A stretch of DNA of 64,000 nt, taken from assembly GCA_948945085.1 (NCBI GenBank), contig CARBGY010000002.1:68485-132484 (forward strand). Reading direction: 5' to 3'. A program made the position numbers and the translations under genes. Of this stretch, positions 1 to 8,003 are shown one piece after another. Under the pieces are notes generated by a model. That model was not told the origin of the DNA, ran no database searches, and saw nothing but the letters and a program-made list of their open reading frames with translations. This stretch comes from an uncultured Candidatus Saccharibacteria bacterium. Lineage in GTDB: Bacteria > Patescibacteriota > Saccharimonadia > Saccharimonadales > Saccharimonadaceae. Every line of letters starts with the position of its first letter. Position 1 is the stretch's first letter.

Positions 1-288
1 CGTGCGGCTTGCGACGCTAGTCCGGCAAACCAGACACATAAATATTGTAAGCACTTTTATAAAACCGATGACAAACCAGTGCCGACGCTTCCAAATTATT
101 CCAGTTCTGGATGTATACACTATGAGGCAGGGCGATGTTGGGATGAGATTGAGGATGAAGCTTACGAAAATGGTCGATGGGATAGGGATTTTGGTAGTTA
201 TGGCGGAGGATATAATCCGCCCGACGATTGCACTGGGATTTGCGAGGATATTTACGATGAGGCTTATACACAAGGATACTGGGAGTAG
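1..288 (+). CDS. C-terminal part of an unidentified cysteine- and acid-rich protein
   Basis: An open frame enters from the left edge and gives 95 residues before a TAG stop. The tail is rich in Tyr, Gly, Asp and Glu, with cysteines at Cys-Ile-His, Arg-Cys-Trp, Asp-Asp-Cys and Ile-Cys-Glu, and it ends in Gly-Tyr-Trp-Glu. Two similar segments (Asp-Glu-Ala-Tyr-Glu-Asn-Gly and Asp-Glu-Ala-Tyr-Thr-Gln-Gly) suggest an internal duplication. The cysteines and absence of a membrane segment would suit a secreted or surface protein, but the N-terminus is outside the window. I do not recognise the family. Confidence 0.6.
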   Translation, partial: RAACDASPANQTHKYCKHFYKTDDKPVPTLPNYSSSGCIHYEAGRCWDEIEDEAYENGRWDRDFGSYGGGYNPPDDCTGICEDIYDEAYTQGYWE

Positions 289-402
289 AGTAAGGGTATT
301 CTGGATGCCATTTAAGGGAATTTTCGTGATTTTTGGTTTTTCGGGGTGTTATATGATATAATTGATTTAGATTATCCGATGTGGATAAATGAAGTAAAAT
401 TT

Positions 403-477
403 GCGAGTGTAGTACAGCGGTTAGTATGCAAGTTTTCCAAACTTGAGATGAGGTTTCGACTACCTCCACTCGCACCA
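403..477 (+). tRNA. tRNA-Gly (anticodon UCC)
   Basis: The acceptor stem GCGAGTG pairs with CACTCGC, followed by an encoded ACCA. The anticodon loop TTTCCAA carries TCC, and the T-arm GAGGT/ACCTC encloses TTCGACT. All four arms can be drawn. The anticodon reads GGA/GGG glycine codons, so this is not the UCA-anticodon Gly tRNA of lineages that recode UGA. Confidence 0.95.
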
Positions 478-540
478 ACAAAATAGACGCCATGTCAAGA
501 TGGTGTTATTTTATTGTTCGGTTTTTGTCTATCATTGATC

Positions 541-672
541 TTTATAGTAACTTTATAGTAAAGTTGTTTAACAGAGGTAGAATCAGACATAAGAACTTTA
601 TAGTAGCTTTATAGTAAATTAATTTAACAGGGATGGAGATTAACATTCATATTTTATAGTAACTTTACAGTG
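541..672. repeat. Three tandem 56-bp imperfect repeats (iteron-like)
   Basis: The nonamer TTTATAGTA occurs at 541, 552, 597, 608 and 653, with a variant at 664. It forms pairs spaced 11 bp apart, and the pairs repeat with an exact 56-bp period (541, 597, 653). The first two units also share TTTAACAG-G. No reading frame crosses the repeats. Together with the rest of 478-895 this stretch holds no gene I can support. A protein-binding site array is possible but is inference. Confidence 0.75.
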
Positions 673-895
673 GGACTGCCCCCTACATAAAGTAAGTATC
701 TGTTTCGAACTTCGCGTATAGTCTCGCACCACTGTTCAATTTCAGCCTTATTTAGGCTGTTTTTCATCTATTCTTTGCCAGTCTCCTTGTCGTCGTGGGC
801 CTCTGTAGCAATATAGTAACCACAGAAACCGCATTTTAGAACCCACTAAACTCGAAGGTTTTGTCGTGAGACAACCTAGTCTCGCCATGTTTCTA

Positions 896-924
896 TTGAC
901 ATTTTCACAATAGTATGCTATAAT
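896..924 (+). promoter_or_regulatory. Consensus sigma-70 promoter with extended -10
   Basis: TTGACA at 896-901 and TATAAT at 919-924 are 17 bp apart, with TG just upstream of the -10. It is the only good promoter before the gene at 1039, which would then have a leader of about 110 nt. The segment AGTATGCTA at the -10 recurs at 4892-4900 and 7887-7895. Confidence 0.85.
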
Positions 925-1038
925 AGAAGCAGAATCTTTTGTATGATCTAGGACTTTATCATCTTAGGAATTGCTAACTGTGAATAACGGCCAGTATTGG
1001 ACTGATTTTATCAATACTGACTTTACTCATAGTTTCGA

Positions 1039-1482
1039 GTGGCTTTTTCGCTTAAAGACGAACGTCCAAAATTCGCATCCAAAAAAAAACGATTGGAGGA
1101 AGTATCTAGGGCAGGAAATTATCTGGAGAAGTTTGACATTCTACATCAGGCTTTGGCTTATCGCTCGCTCGACCTGGGCTACGAGTATGGCACCACCGCC
1201 AGTGGCGGCACCATCTATATTGTCCTTCCGTCTAGTGAGGTCGGCGACGAGATTGAAGACGAATGCGCCTTGACGGGCTGGCCGAAGATCCTCAGGAGGA
1301 GAAAGGATTTCACTGGGGCGCTCATGGAGAGCCCGCTGGTCTTTCATCTATGGAATACGCAAGACCTGAAAAAGGTCGAGCAGCTACGCTGTGCCGTCGA
1401 GACTATAGTGTATAACGAATTCTATGCTGAAGAAGAGTCCGACGACTACCCTTACCCCGACGAGGACGAGCTCATCGACTAA
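1039..1482 (+). CDS. Unidentified small acidic protein (147 aa)
   Basis: A GTG start follows an in-frame stop at 1030, so the frame cannot extend upstream. No convincing Shine-Dalgarno sequence precedes it, and a later start is possible. The first third is basic, the middle contains a Gly-Thr-Thr-Ala-Ser-Gly-Gly-Thr stretch followed by a hydrophobic strand (Ile-Tyr-Ile-Val-Leu), and the last 15 residues are almost all Asp, Glu, Pro and Tyr. No signal peptide or membrane segment is visible. The gene is clearly more GC-rich than its neighbours. The promoter at 896 belongs to the same type as those before the orphan genes at 4993 and 8004. I do not recognise the family. Confidence 0.6.
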   Translation: MAFSLKDERPKFASKKKRLEEVSRAGNYLEKFDILHQALAYRSLDLGYEYGTTASGGTIYIVLPSSEVGDEIEDECALTGWPKILRRRKDFTGALMESPLVFHLWNTQDLKKVEQLRCAVETIVYNEFYAEEESDDYPYPDEDELID

Positions 1483-1671
1483 TCAATTCCTGAGATCTTG
1501 CGCAGAGCGGTCACTCCTCGTGGTGGCCGCTTACTCGTTACTTCGTTCCTTTCGACAACTTCTTCTAGATGCTCCATGTCCGATTCAGCTACTCGACCCA
1601 GGCTTCCGTTATTCATAAATATAGCTGAACCTACCTTGCATGGTGGCTTCGTGTCATAACGACATTTTTCG

Positions 1672-1703
1672 TAAAAATTAGGCCGTCTCGAATGAGGCGG
1701 CCT
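1672..1703 (-). terminator. Rho-independent terminator of the 1736 gene
   Basis: A 10-bp stem (AGGCCGTCTC at 1680-1689, GAGGCGGCCT at 1694-1703) with loop GAAT is followed, on the minus strand, by TAATTTTTAC. It lies 33 bp past the stop of the membrane-protein gene. Confidence 0.8.
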
Positions 1704-1735
1704 GGGGTGGTGCGTTTGGGTAACTCTTGATGACT

Positions 1736-2158
1736 CTACTGCTGATTGTTATCTTCATTGTTGGTTCTCTGGGTGTTTTTGTCAATGAATACATCGAGTT
1801 TCCGACGAATGTACCGCCCGATAGACACGAGAGCTTTGATTACAAGATCTCTCAGGCCGAGAATGCTCGTCTCCCACAGAAGACATAACAGGGTGACTGT
1901 TGCGTAGTATAAGGACATGAATACTACAGTAGTCATACACTCGGAGTGCTCAGTTATGATGTTTTCTTTGATTATGACGTATGCACCGGCGTAAGGAAAT
2001 AGGCCGACTGCACCGATAACGATAAATGGTGTCTGAGGGTTGGTGACAGCTCTGCCTTCCTTTACTGCTTTGTGCTGATTTACTAAAAACTGAACCGAAG
2101 TAAAACCGATAAGACTAACTACGAATGAAACTGCTAAAAAGACGATAATGTTTGACAT
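1736..2158 (-). CDS. Small integral membrane protein of unknown function (140 aa)
   Basis: The start is set by a strong AGGAGG eight bases upstream. Three hydrophobic segments are visible at about residues 4-27, 45-64 and 76-96, followed by a charged, Asn/Gln-rich cytoplasmic-looking tail. No family motif is recognisable. The gene stands alone between a good terminator and the end of the next unit, so it is probably transcribed by itself. Confidence 0.65.
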   Translation of the reverse strand: MSNIIVFLAVSFVVSLIGFTSVQFLVNQHKAVKEGRAVTNPQTPFIVIGAVGLFPYAGAYVIIKENIITEHSECMTTVVFMSLYYATVTLLCLLWETSILGLRDLVIKALVSIGRYIRRKLDVFIDKNTQRTNNEDNNQQ

Positions 2159-2305
2159 TTTCTTTCCTCCTGAATTTTCTGATTTTTATAAAGTTTCTGC
2201 ACTACGAACTGATAATTTGCTTAAGGTTTGCACCTTAAAGCTATGAAAACTCGCGGTGCATATACCTTATTCCTACATTGTGGCATAGATACTAGATTTT
2301 GTCAA

Positions 2306-3994
2306 CTACTGGAAGAAGCAGAGGTACACAGCAGCACCGACGACGGCGCCGAGGAGGATGGTGAAGAGGAGAAGGAAGAAAAGTGGGAGCTTAGAACGAC
2401 GACTGGCGGGGATGATGACGGTAGGGCGAGTCGGGAGGTCTTGGCGGGGGCCGAGATCGGGTTTGGGGGATTTTTTCTTGGAGTAGACGTTCTTTTTGGA
2501 GAGTTTAGAGCCGGGTTTAACACCGGTTTTTTCGCTGGTGCGAACAGAGTAATCATAGGGCTTAGCATTATCAGAAAGGGGACGCTTTTCGACGCTGACG
2601 GATTTTAAGAAAGGAGATTGACCGCCTAAAGCATAGCGGTTATTATCGGTAGGCTTCTTAGCCTTTTGGAGAAAACTATATTTTGCGGTAGCATCGGCCT
2701 CGAAGGAGGAATCGAGAGGAGCGGGACCACCGTGGCCTGAAGCAACACGCTGGGTTTTGATTTGGCCAATGGGCGCGCGGTCGCCAATGGCGATAGCGGG
2801 GGCTTTAGGGGGATGATAATCTTCAACTACACCAAGATTAGCTGATGCTGTGCGGGCGGAGCTCAGCTTAGGCGGGGTAGTCATAACATAGCTGCTATCA
2901 ACTGATAGAGTTTGAGGCTGACTAACGGAGTAATTACGAGGTTTAGTGCGAAAACGCGTAGAGTTAGATGTAGCGTAATTTGCGGGGGCTGGAACCATCT
3001 GGGGGTCACGGACTCCGCTGCCGAGGGCAAGTTGAGAAGATGAAGATGGGACCGGAACGGAATAGTTGTCAATTCCGCTAGCAATAGCCCGAGAATTACC
3101 GGCGGTAATAGTGCGACGGTTGGTAGGTTGACGACGACCGCCAATTAATCGAGCGAGGCGACCAGGCGAGCGCGTTGGTAGTTCGGGGGCCTCAACAGAA
3201 CGAGCGGCTTGGGCCATACGAGAATTAGCAGGAAGAACAACGGCGGTTTGCTTTTGGCGACTGCCAGACTTGCCAAGCTTTAATGAGGTGCGGACGACGG
3301 GGATTTCATCACTCTCAACTTTCTTAAGGCCACGTGTGACGGCAGAGCTAGAGGTTAGCGGGTCGGCGGAATTACCAGGTTGTAGATCTTCGAGATTAGG
3401 CTGTTCGGTTTTGGCCATCTTAAGGATAGCAGAAGCGGAAGTGCGGGTCGATTCCATGCTACGTTGGATAGAGCCATGATGGAAGCTAGCGGCAGACTTA
3501 GGAGATGTAGGTTGGCCAGCACTAGCATTGACTAATTCCCTGGCGCTTGGGGCGGGGGCTGCGGAGGCATGTTTGGTCTGTTCGGCATACATAGCATTAA
3601 TAGCGGCTTTGGCGGAGGTAACGGGAGTAGTAGGTAGGACATAGGGAGAGGAGTTTGGAGTAACTGAGGACTGAGGAGCATGACTATTAGCTGGTCGAGC
3701 ATGCGTCGGTGTGCCAGATGACTTATTGGAACTCCCGCCAACGGAAGGGAGATTGGCGACCATATTGGCGAGGCGATCAGCTTCACTGGGACTAATAGAA
3801 CTGGACGACTGCGCCGAAGAGTTATTAGCCGTTCCACTCGTTGAAGGAGTTTTTTCGGGCTGAACGTGAGTTGAAGCTGATGAATTTTTAGAGTTGGAGG
3901 TCCTTAGAGGAGGATAAAGCGGTTTAGAAGGAGCAAAATCAATCTGACGCCGATGCGCCCCGGTCACTCCAGACTGATTTTGTGCCTGCTCCAT
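2306..3994 (-). CDS. Ser/Pro-rich tail-anchored protein (562 aa)
   Basis: Its ATG overlaps the stop of tpiA (TAATG), so the two genes are translationally coupled. About 530 residues are low complexity, dominated by Ser, Pro, Thr, Ala and Asn with scattered Lys/Arg, and no folded domain is evident. The only hydrophobic segment is at the extreme C-terminus (about residues 535-560, Leu-Pro-Leu-Phe-Phe-Leu...). There is no N-terminal signal peptide, so the long region should be cytoplasmic with a single C-terminal anchor. A scaffold-like role at the membrane is conceivable, but the family is not recognised. Confidence 0.7.
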   Translation of the reverse strand: MEQAQNQSGVTGAHRRQIDFAPSKPLYPPLRTSNSKNSSASTHVQPEKTPSTSGTANNSSAQSSSSISPSEADRLANMVANLPSVGGSSNKSSGTPTHARPANSHAPQSSVTPNSSPYVLPTTPVTSAKAAINAMYAEQTKHASAAPAPSARELVNASAGQPTSPKSAASFHHGSIQRSMESTRTSASAILKMAKTEQPNLEDLQPGNSADPLTSSSAVTRGLKKVESDEIPVVRTSLKLGKSGSRQKQTAVVLPANSRMAQAARSVEAPELPTRSPGRLARLIGGRRQPTNRRTITAGNSRAIASGIDNYSVPVPSSSSQLALGSGVRDPQMVPAPANYATSNSTRFRTKPRNYSVSQPQTLSVDSSYVMTTPPKLSSARTASANLGVVEDYHPPKAPAIAIGDRAPIGQIKTQRVASGHGGPAPLDSSFEADATAKYSFLQKAKKPTDNNRYALGGQSPFLKSVSVEKRPLSDNAKPYDYSVRTSEKTGVKPGSKLSKKNVYSKKKSPKPDLGPRQDLPTRPTVIIPASRRSKLPLFFLLLFTILLGAVVGAAVYLCFFQ

Positions 3995-4764
3995 TAATCT
4001 CGTACTCGCTTTGCTATTTCGATAATATCAGTAAATTGTTCGCCAATCAAGCTAGCGCTACCGACAAGTAGGCCGTTGATGCCTGGGATAGTAAGATAGC
4101 CGCCGGCATTGGAGGGATTAACGCTACCGCCATAAAGAACAGGGACATTCTCCATGTTTTCTTTGCCGTAAGTTTCGGAAAGAAGACGGCGGAGAAAGTT
4201 CACAATGTCGCCAATTTCGCCAGGGGAGGCGAGACGGGCGCCGGTAGTGGTACTGATGGCCCAAACTGGCTCGTAGGCAATGATTACCTTCGTCACATCT
4301 TCGGGGGAAATTTCGGAAAGACCGCCGAGAAGTTGGTCGCGCAAAACGTCGTAAGTTTCACCGAAAATGTGTTCGGTTTCGGTTTCGCCAATGCAAAGAA
4401 TCGGTGTAATGTTGTTACGAAGCGCAGCGGCGATGCCAGCACGGATATCTTTATCGCTTTCGTGGAAAAGTTGGCGACGTTCGGAATGACCTACAAGACA
4501 ATAATCTACTAAACCGCGTAGCTGTGTAAAGGAGACGGCACCAGTGTAAGCTCCAAAATCGTGGGGGTTAGCACATTGGGCGGCGAGACGGATTTTTTTA
4601 CGGTCGATTTGAAGTGATAAAGGTTGTAATGACGGAAATGAGGGAGCGACGACCACCTCAACATCACGAAAAGCCCGAGTTTTTTGAAGAAGTTTATGAA
4701 GATAGATGGAAGCTTCCCCAACAGAGAAATTCATCTTCCAGTTGCCCACGATATATGATTTCAT
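3994..4764 (-). CDS. tpiA: Triosephosphate isomerase
   Basis: Interconverts dihydroxyacetone phosphate and glyceraldehyde 3-phosphate in glycolysis. The 256-residue length is normal. Catalytic signatures are present: Asn-Trp-Lys-Met-Asn with Lys10, Val-Gly-His-Ser-Glu-Arg-Arg with His93, and Ala-Tyr-Glu-Pro-Val-Trp with Glu165. The phosphate-gripping loop after Trp168 is unusual: it reads Ala-Ile-Ser-Thr-Thr-Thr-Gly-Ala-Arg instead of the usual Ala-Ile-Gly-Thr-Gly-Lys and looks a few residues longer. The extended -10 (TGCTATAAT, hexamer 4771-4776) ends six bases before the ATG, so the mRNA should be leaderless. It is the first gene of a two-gene unit with the tail-anchored protein. Confidence 0.96.
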   Translation of the reverse strand: MKSYIVGNWKMNFSVGEASIYLHKLLQKTRAFRDVEVVVAPSFPSLQPLSLQIDRKKIRLAAQCANPHDFGAYTGAVSFTQLRGLVDYCLVGHSERRQLFHESDKDIRAGIAAALRNNITPILCIGETETEHIFGETYDVLRDQLLGGLSEISPEDVTKVIIAYEPVWAISTTTGARLASPGEIGDIVNFLRRLLSETYGKENMENVPVLYGGSVNPSNAGGYLTIPGINGLLVGSASLIGEQFTDIIEIAKRVRD

Positions 4765-4875
4765 ATGTTAATTATAGCACAGTTTAGGGTGGAGAGAGAA
4801 CATTGTTTTAGTCAGTCTTGCTTCTTAGTTTACAGATTGGAACTACGGAACAGCCCGGTTTCAACGGGTTTAACC

Positions 4876-4904
4876 TTGACTTTTTTATTAAAGTATGCTA
4901 CAAT
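4876..4904 (+). promoter_or_regulatory. Promoter for the 4993 gene
   Basis: TTGACT (4876-4881) and TACAAT (4899-4904) are 17 bp apart with an extended -10 (ATGC before the hexamer). About 80 nt of leader follow before an AGGGG-type ribosome binding site. It is nearly the same sequence as the promoter at 7871-7899. Confidence 0.8.
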
Positions 4905-4992
4905 GGTGGTATGGAGTCGATTTTGAGGCTCGAAATTAATGGTTCTTTAAAAAATCTTCTTTCAAACTAGTAAACATGCAAACGGAGGGGAA

Positions 4993-6012
4993 ATGATGAA
5001 GTATGTAGTTAAAGAATGTTCTCGGGAAACTCTACAGGCAGCATTAAGAAAAGGAAAGCGTATCGAATTCCATCGAAACTGGGCCACAATTCAATTACCT
5101 GGGTGGGTAGATTATCTTGATATTTCGGGGGATGAGATGACGTTTGAGTTGGATTCACCGTGGGTAATGGTGGACGAGTTGGGTCGCAATATAGATCCAA
5201 CGGAAGGGATGAATAATGGCGGATTAAAAGCCTTCTTATCGGGTTTTGTCGATATTTTCAAAGATTATACGGTGGGGTTCTGCCAATATCATGCAAGCGC
5301 AAATATCGTAAAGCCGTGCTTACCAGATGCGGCGACTTGCTTATTTGTAATTGAGCGTAAGAGATTAAGCTTTCTTGGCAGTTTAATAACAGATGATATT
5401 AGTACGGCAGAATGTGACTATTCAGAAGCCGCGATTGCAACTGGCAGTTGGTGCGTAAAGCTACCACGACGCGGTAAAGAATGGACGTTTTGTTGGGTGT
5501 TCCCGATAGAGAATGTGGTATCTTCGTTAGACATACCAATAGGATCTGGGCTGCTCATAGAGGGTTGTCGAGAACTCGGGAATAGAGCGTTACAAATAAA
5601 ACCGGATCCCTCACGGCGATTTGAGTTTAAATTTTATGAGGATGATATGATCATCGAATGGGCGTCAGTAGTAGATGAAACTGGGCGATTGGTTAATCCT
5701 AGTAGAACATGGGCGGTAGATGACGACGCACGACGAACGGACGTAGTCCGGTCAGACAAATGCGTTTGGGAGCAGGTTAAGGACACCTGGATGATTGTAA
5801 CGTTTCGGCGAAGGTGTTTTTCGTTGGAGTCGGAATACGATATTGTACAACTGCCGGAACAGATAACGCCGGCAATGTCTGACCGATTAGCAATCTTAGA
5901 GGAAAAGATGATGCAGCACGACAAACAAAAGTTTAAGGAACTATTTCCAGAAATAGCTTTTGACAGGCTGAAAATTGGTCGAGCTTGGACTAAGCAGGTT
6001 TACTACAAATGA
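4993..6012 (+). CDS. Unidentified soluble protein (339 aa)
   Basis: The ATG follows GGAGGGG at a good distance. There is no signal peptide or membrane segment. The sequence has many Trp and Cys residues and alternating beta-like stretches. Two parts look alike: Trp-Val-Met-Val-Asp-Glu-Leu-Gly-Arg-Asn-Ile-Asp-Pro (about 54-67) and Trp-Ala-Ser-Val-Val-Asp-Glu-Thr-Gly-Arg-Leu-Val-Asn-Pro (about 225-238). An internal duplication is therefore likely. The gene is monocistronic, with its own promoter and a terminator 16 bp past the stop. The function is unknown. Confidence 0.65.
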   Translation: MMKYVVKECSRETLQAALRKGKRIEFHRNWATIQLPGWVDYLDISGDEMTFELDSPWVMVDELGRNIDPTEGMNNGGLKAFLSGFVDIFKDYTVGFCQYHASANIVKPCLPDAATCLFVIERKRLSFLGSLITDDISTAECDYSEAAIATGSWCVKLPRRGKEWTFCWVFPIENVVSSLDIPIGSGLLIEGCRELGNRALQIKPDPSRRFEFKFYEDDMIIEWASVVDETGRLVNPSRTWAVDDDARRTDVVRSDKCVWEQVKDTWMIVTFRRRCFSLESEYDIVQLPEQITPAMSDRLAILEEKMMQHDKQKFKELFPEIAFDRLKIGRAWTKQVYYK

Positions 6013-6027
6013 AAGGAGGTTACATTG

Positions 6028-6056
6028 CCCCAGCCTGGAAAGGCTGGGGATTTTGT
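6028..6056 (+). terminator. Terminator of the 4993 gene
   Basis: Nine-bp perfect stem CCCCAGCCT/AGGCTGGGG with loop GGAA, followed by ATTTTGTT. Confidence 0.85.
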
Positions 6057-6083
6057 TGGGGTGGAAGATTGAAGACTGAGGCT

Positions 6084-6938
6084 TTAGACCGTAACACCGA
6101 GTAGGCCGAGGATGCCCCGAAGCGCATAAGCGGTGTCTTCGTGCGAACGAACAGTAATCGTGTCAATACCCATTTGGACGATAGGGTAGTCATTCCCTCC
6201 TTCCTTCGTCATGTCACCAAAGTAGAGAACATCTGGTTTTTGGACACCCAATTCCTTGAGGAGATGGGTCATGCCGAATTCTTTATTCATGCCGGGGGCA
6301 GCGACGTTAATAGAGGTTGTGCCACCGATTTCGTAGAGAAAATCCGGCAGGGCTTCACGACACTTAGCGACGATAGCTTCACGTTTTTTCATGTCAGGAT
6401 CCCAGGCGTACTTAGCTTCGGTGCCAGCTTTTTGGCCGAGGGCGGAAAAAGTGACTTGGGAAAGGCGGTTTTCGATGATTTCGTCCCCGTCGGCAAGTTT
6501 GTCTGCTTCCCAATATCCGAGTTCGCGCGCGGCGTTTTCGATAGTTGTTGTAATTTTTACAACATCTTCGGGTTTGAGGGGATAGTTGTAAACTTGGTGC
6601 CAACTATCGGGACTAGCAGCCTTTTTACCGGCAAGGACATCTTCGGAAGCTATTTCCTGAGAATATGTGTAGTACTGAGTACCCTGAGCGGCAAACAGGT
6701 GAAGGTGATTTAATTCCCTGTTTGTTACTCCCACCGCAATAAGAGGTTCGACGATTTGAATGAGAAATTGCTCAAATTTTTGGCCAGAAATCGGGCAGAT
6801 TTCGAAGTAATTAAGACACGATCTAAGAAGTTTGGCAATTTCGGGGGGAATGGGAGTTTTGGCGATATTAAGAGTTTGATCGATATCAAAGCCTAAAACT
6901 TTTTTGCAAAGTTGGGGTTGATGAAAATTATGGTGCAT
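6084..6938 (-). CDS. Phosphomannomutase-like HAD-IIB phosphotransferase
   Basis: A 284-residue protein starting at an ATG preceded by GGAGG. An upstream -10 (TATAAT, 6960-6965) gives a leader of about 15-20 nt. The HAD nucleophile motif is Asp18-Ile-Asp20-Gln-Thr22. Towards the C-terminus are Gly-Gly-Thr-Thr-Ser-Ile-Asn-Val and Phe-Gly-Asp-Met-Thr-Lys-Glu-Gly-Gly-Asn-Asp-Tyr. These closely follow the eukaryotic-type phosphomannomutase (PMM) signature, which interconverts mannose 6- and 1-phosphate for glycan precursors. A sugar phosphatase activity is the alternative. An in-frame extension upstream to 7151 exists but lacks a ribosome binding site and runs into the neighbour's terminator. Confidence 0.85.
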   Translation of the reverse strand: MHHNFHQPQLCKKVLGFDIDQTLNIAKTPIPPEIAKLLRSCLNYFEICPISGQKFEQFLIQIVEPLIAVGVTNRELNHLHLFAAQGTQYYTYSQEIASEDVLAGKKAASPDSWHQVYNYPLKPEDVVKITTTIENAARELGYWEADKLADGDEIIENRLSQVTFSALGQKAGTEAKYAWDPDMKKREAIVAKCREALPDFLYEIGGTTSINVAAPGMNKEFGMTHLLKELGVQKPDVLYFGDMTKEGGNDYPIVQMGIDTITVRSHEDTAYALRGILGLLGVTV

Positions 6939-6983
6939 GGTTCCTCCAGTTATGGCTTGATTATAACATGGTTTAAAAGAACT

Positions 6984-7006
6984 GAAAAAAGCGGTCCGAA
7001 GACCGC
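6984..7006 (-). terminator. Terminator of the 7027 gene
   Basis: Perfect stem GCGGTC/GACCGC (6991-6996, 7001-7006) with loop CGAA, followed on the minus strand by six T. Confidence 0.85.
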
Positions 7007-7026
7007 TAGCAATGATTATAGAGCCA

Positions 7027-7719
7027 CTAGTAACGGTAATTGTCATTCGCATCACGTCTAAGCTTGACCGACAATTCCCCACTCGACAGAGTTGGCTGCT
7101 GGTAATACCGAGTAACTTGGTAGCGATTAGAATGCGCGGAGATGGTGACATTTCTTATGACGCCACTATTACCCTCGATGTACTCAGTATCAACGAAAAC
7201 CTGGCCATCATAAGCATGAATAGTGTAACGCTCGGCTGCGTCCTTACCATGTGCGGGCACGCAGAGATAAAGACACCAGAGATCGGAAATTGGCAAAACT
7301 GCTGTATGTATTGTCCCGCCGTTTGATCGGTAATAATTAAGGCTAACATGGTCAAGAAAGACACCGACATACTTCAGCTTCCATTCCTTATTATAACCAA
7401 GCATGATTTTCTTCAAATTGATCAGAAAATCATATTTTGTCTGATTAAAGTGTGCACCGATATACGCATCAAACAGTACTTCGGCGGTAGAGATCTTTCT
7501 CAGAATATCATGCTCGTGCTGCGGAGACTCATCGTCGTAGGGTAAGATAATGGTTGGCTTGCGGGCGATACTGCTCGCTGCGCTACTGATTGATGAGCTA
7601 TTTCCACCGATGATCCTAATTGGCGTATCGGGATCGAGAGGCTGGGTAATTTTGATGTTACCCATGTCGTCATGATGAATCTTTGTTTCGTAGTTACATC
7701 CAGTGTTAAAAGTAATCAT
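7027..7719 (-). CDS. Unidentified protein (230 aa)
   Basis: It starts at an ATG preceded by GAAAGGGGAATAAA, a good ribosome binding site. No signal peptide or membrane segment is visible. The N-terminal 70 residues are Ser/Ile/Pro-rich, and the rest alternates beta-like strands with tyrosines. The gene is monocistronic, ending in a strong terminator. No recognised motif. Confidence 0.6.
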   Translation of the reverse strand: MITFNTGCNYETKIHHDDMGNIKITQPLDPDTPIRIIGGNSSSISSAASSIARKPTIILPYDDESPQHEHDILRKISTAEVLFDAYIGAHFNQTKYDFLINLKKIMLGYNKEWKLKYVGVFLDHVSLNYYRSNGGTIHTAVLPISDLWCLYLCVPAHGKDAAERYTIHAYDGQVFVDTEYIEGNSGVIRNVTISAHSNRYQVTRYYQQPTLSSGELSVKLRRDANDNYRY

Positions 7720-7870
7720 TTTATTCCCCTTTCAATTAAGCTACAATTCAGTTTATAGAATCCTTTTTCTATTTTACCACAGATTTATCAAAAAGTCAAT
7801 AGTAAAATCATGTTTTTAGGTGTTTTTAGGGAGAAACCTGATGTTTATCTAAGAAAATGTATGATAAAGA

Positions 7871-7899
7871 TTGATTTTTTTACTAAAGTATGCTACAAC
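7871..7899 (+). promoter_or_regulatory. Promoter for the 8004 gene
   Basis: TTGATT (7871-7876) and TACAAC (7894-7899), 17 bp apart, with TGC before the -10. The 18 bases ending in the -10 are almost identical to those of the 4876 promoter. A leader of about 100 nt follows. It contains a 15-codon reading frame at 8000-8047 that overlaps the start of the gene. Confidence 0.75.
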
Positions 7900-8003
7900 T
7901 AGAGTAGGACTTAGTCTTCAGACAGGGGGCGATAAATGCGTAGCTTCTCAAGTAGTAAAATCATTCAGTAAAAAATACCAATTCAGAAAGCGAGGAAAAA
8001 TGA

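Noticed and set aside
403..477. Possible UGA-to-Gly recoding as in Gracilibacteria and Absconditabacteria
   Set aside because: The tRNA-Gly anticodon is UCC rather than UCA, and TGA ends many genes at the expected length.
6939..7151. Longer N-terminus of the phosphomannomutase-like protein
   Set aside because: The extension crosses the terminator of the neighbouring gene and lacks a ribosome binding site; GGAGG before 6938 supports the shorter form.
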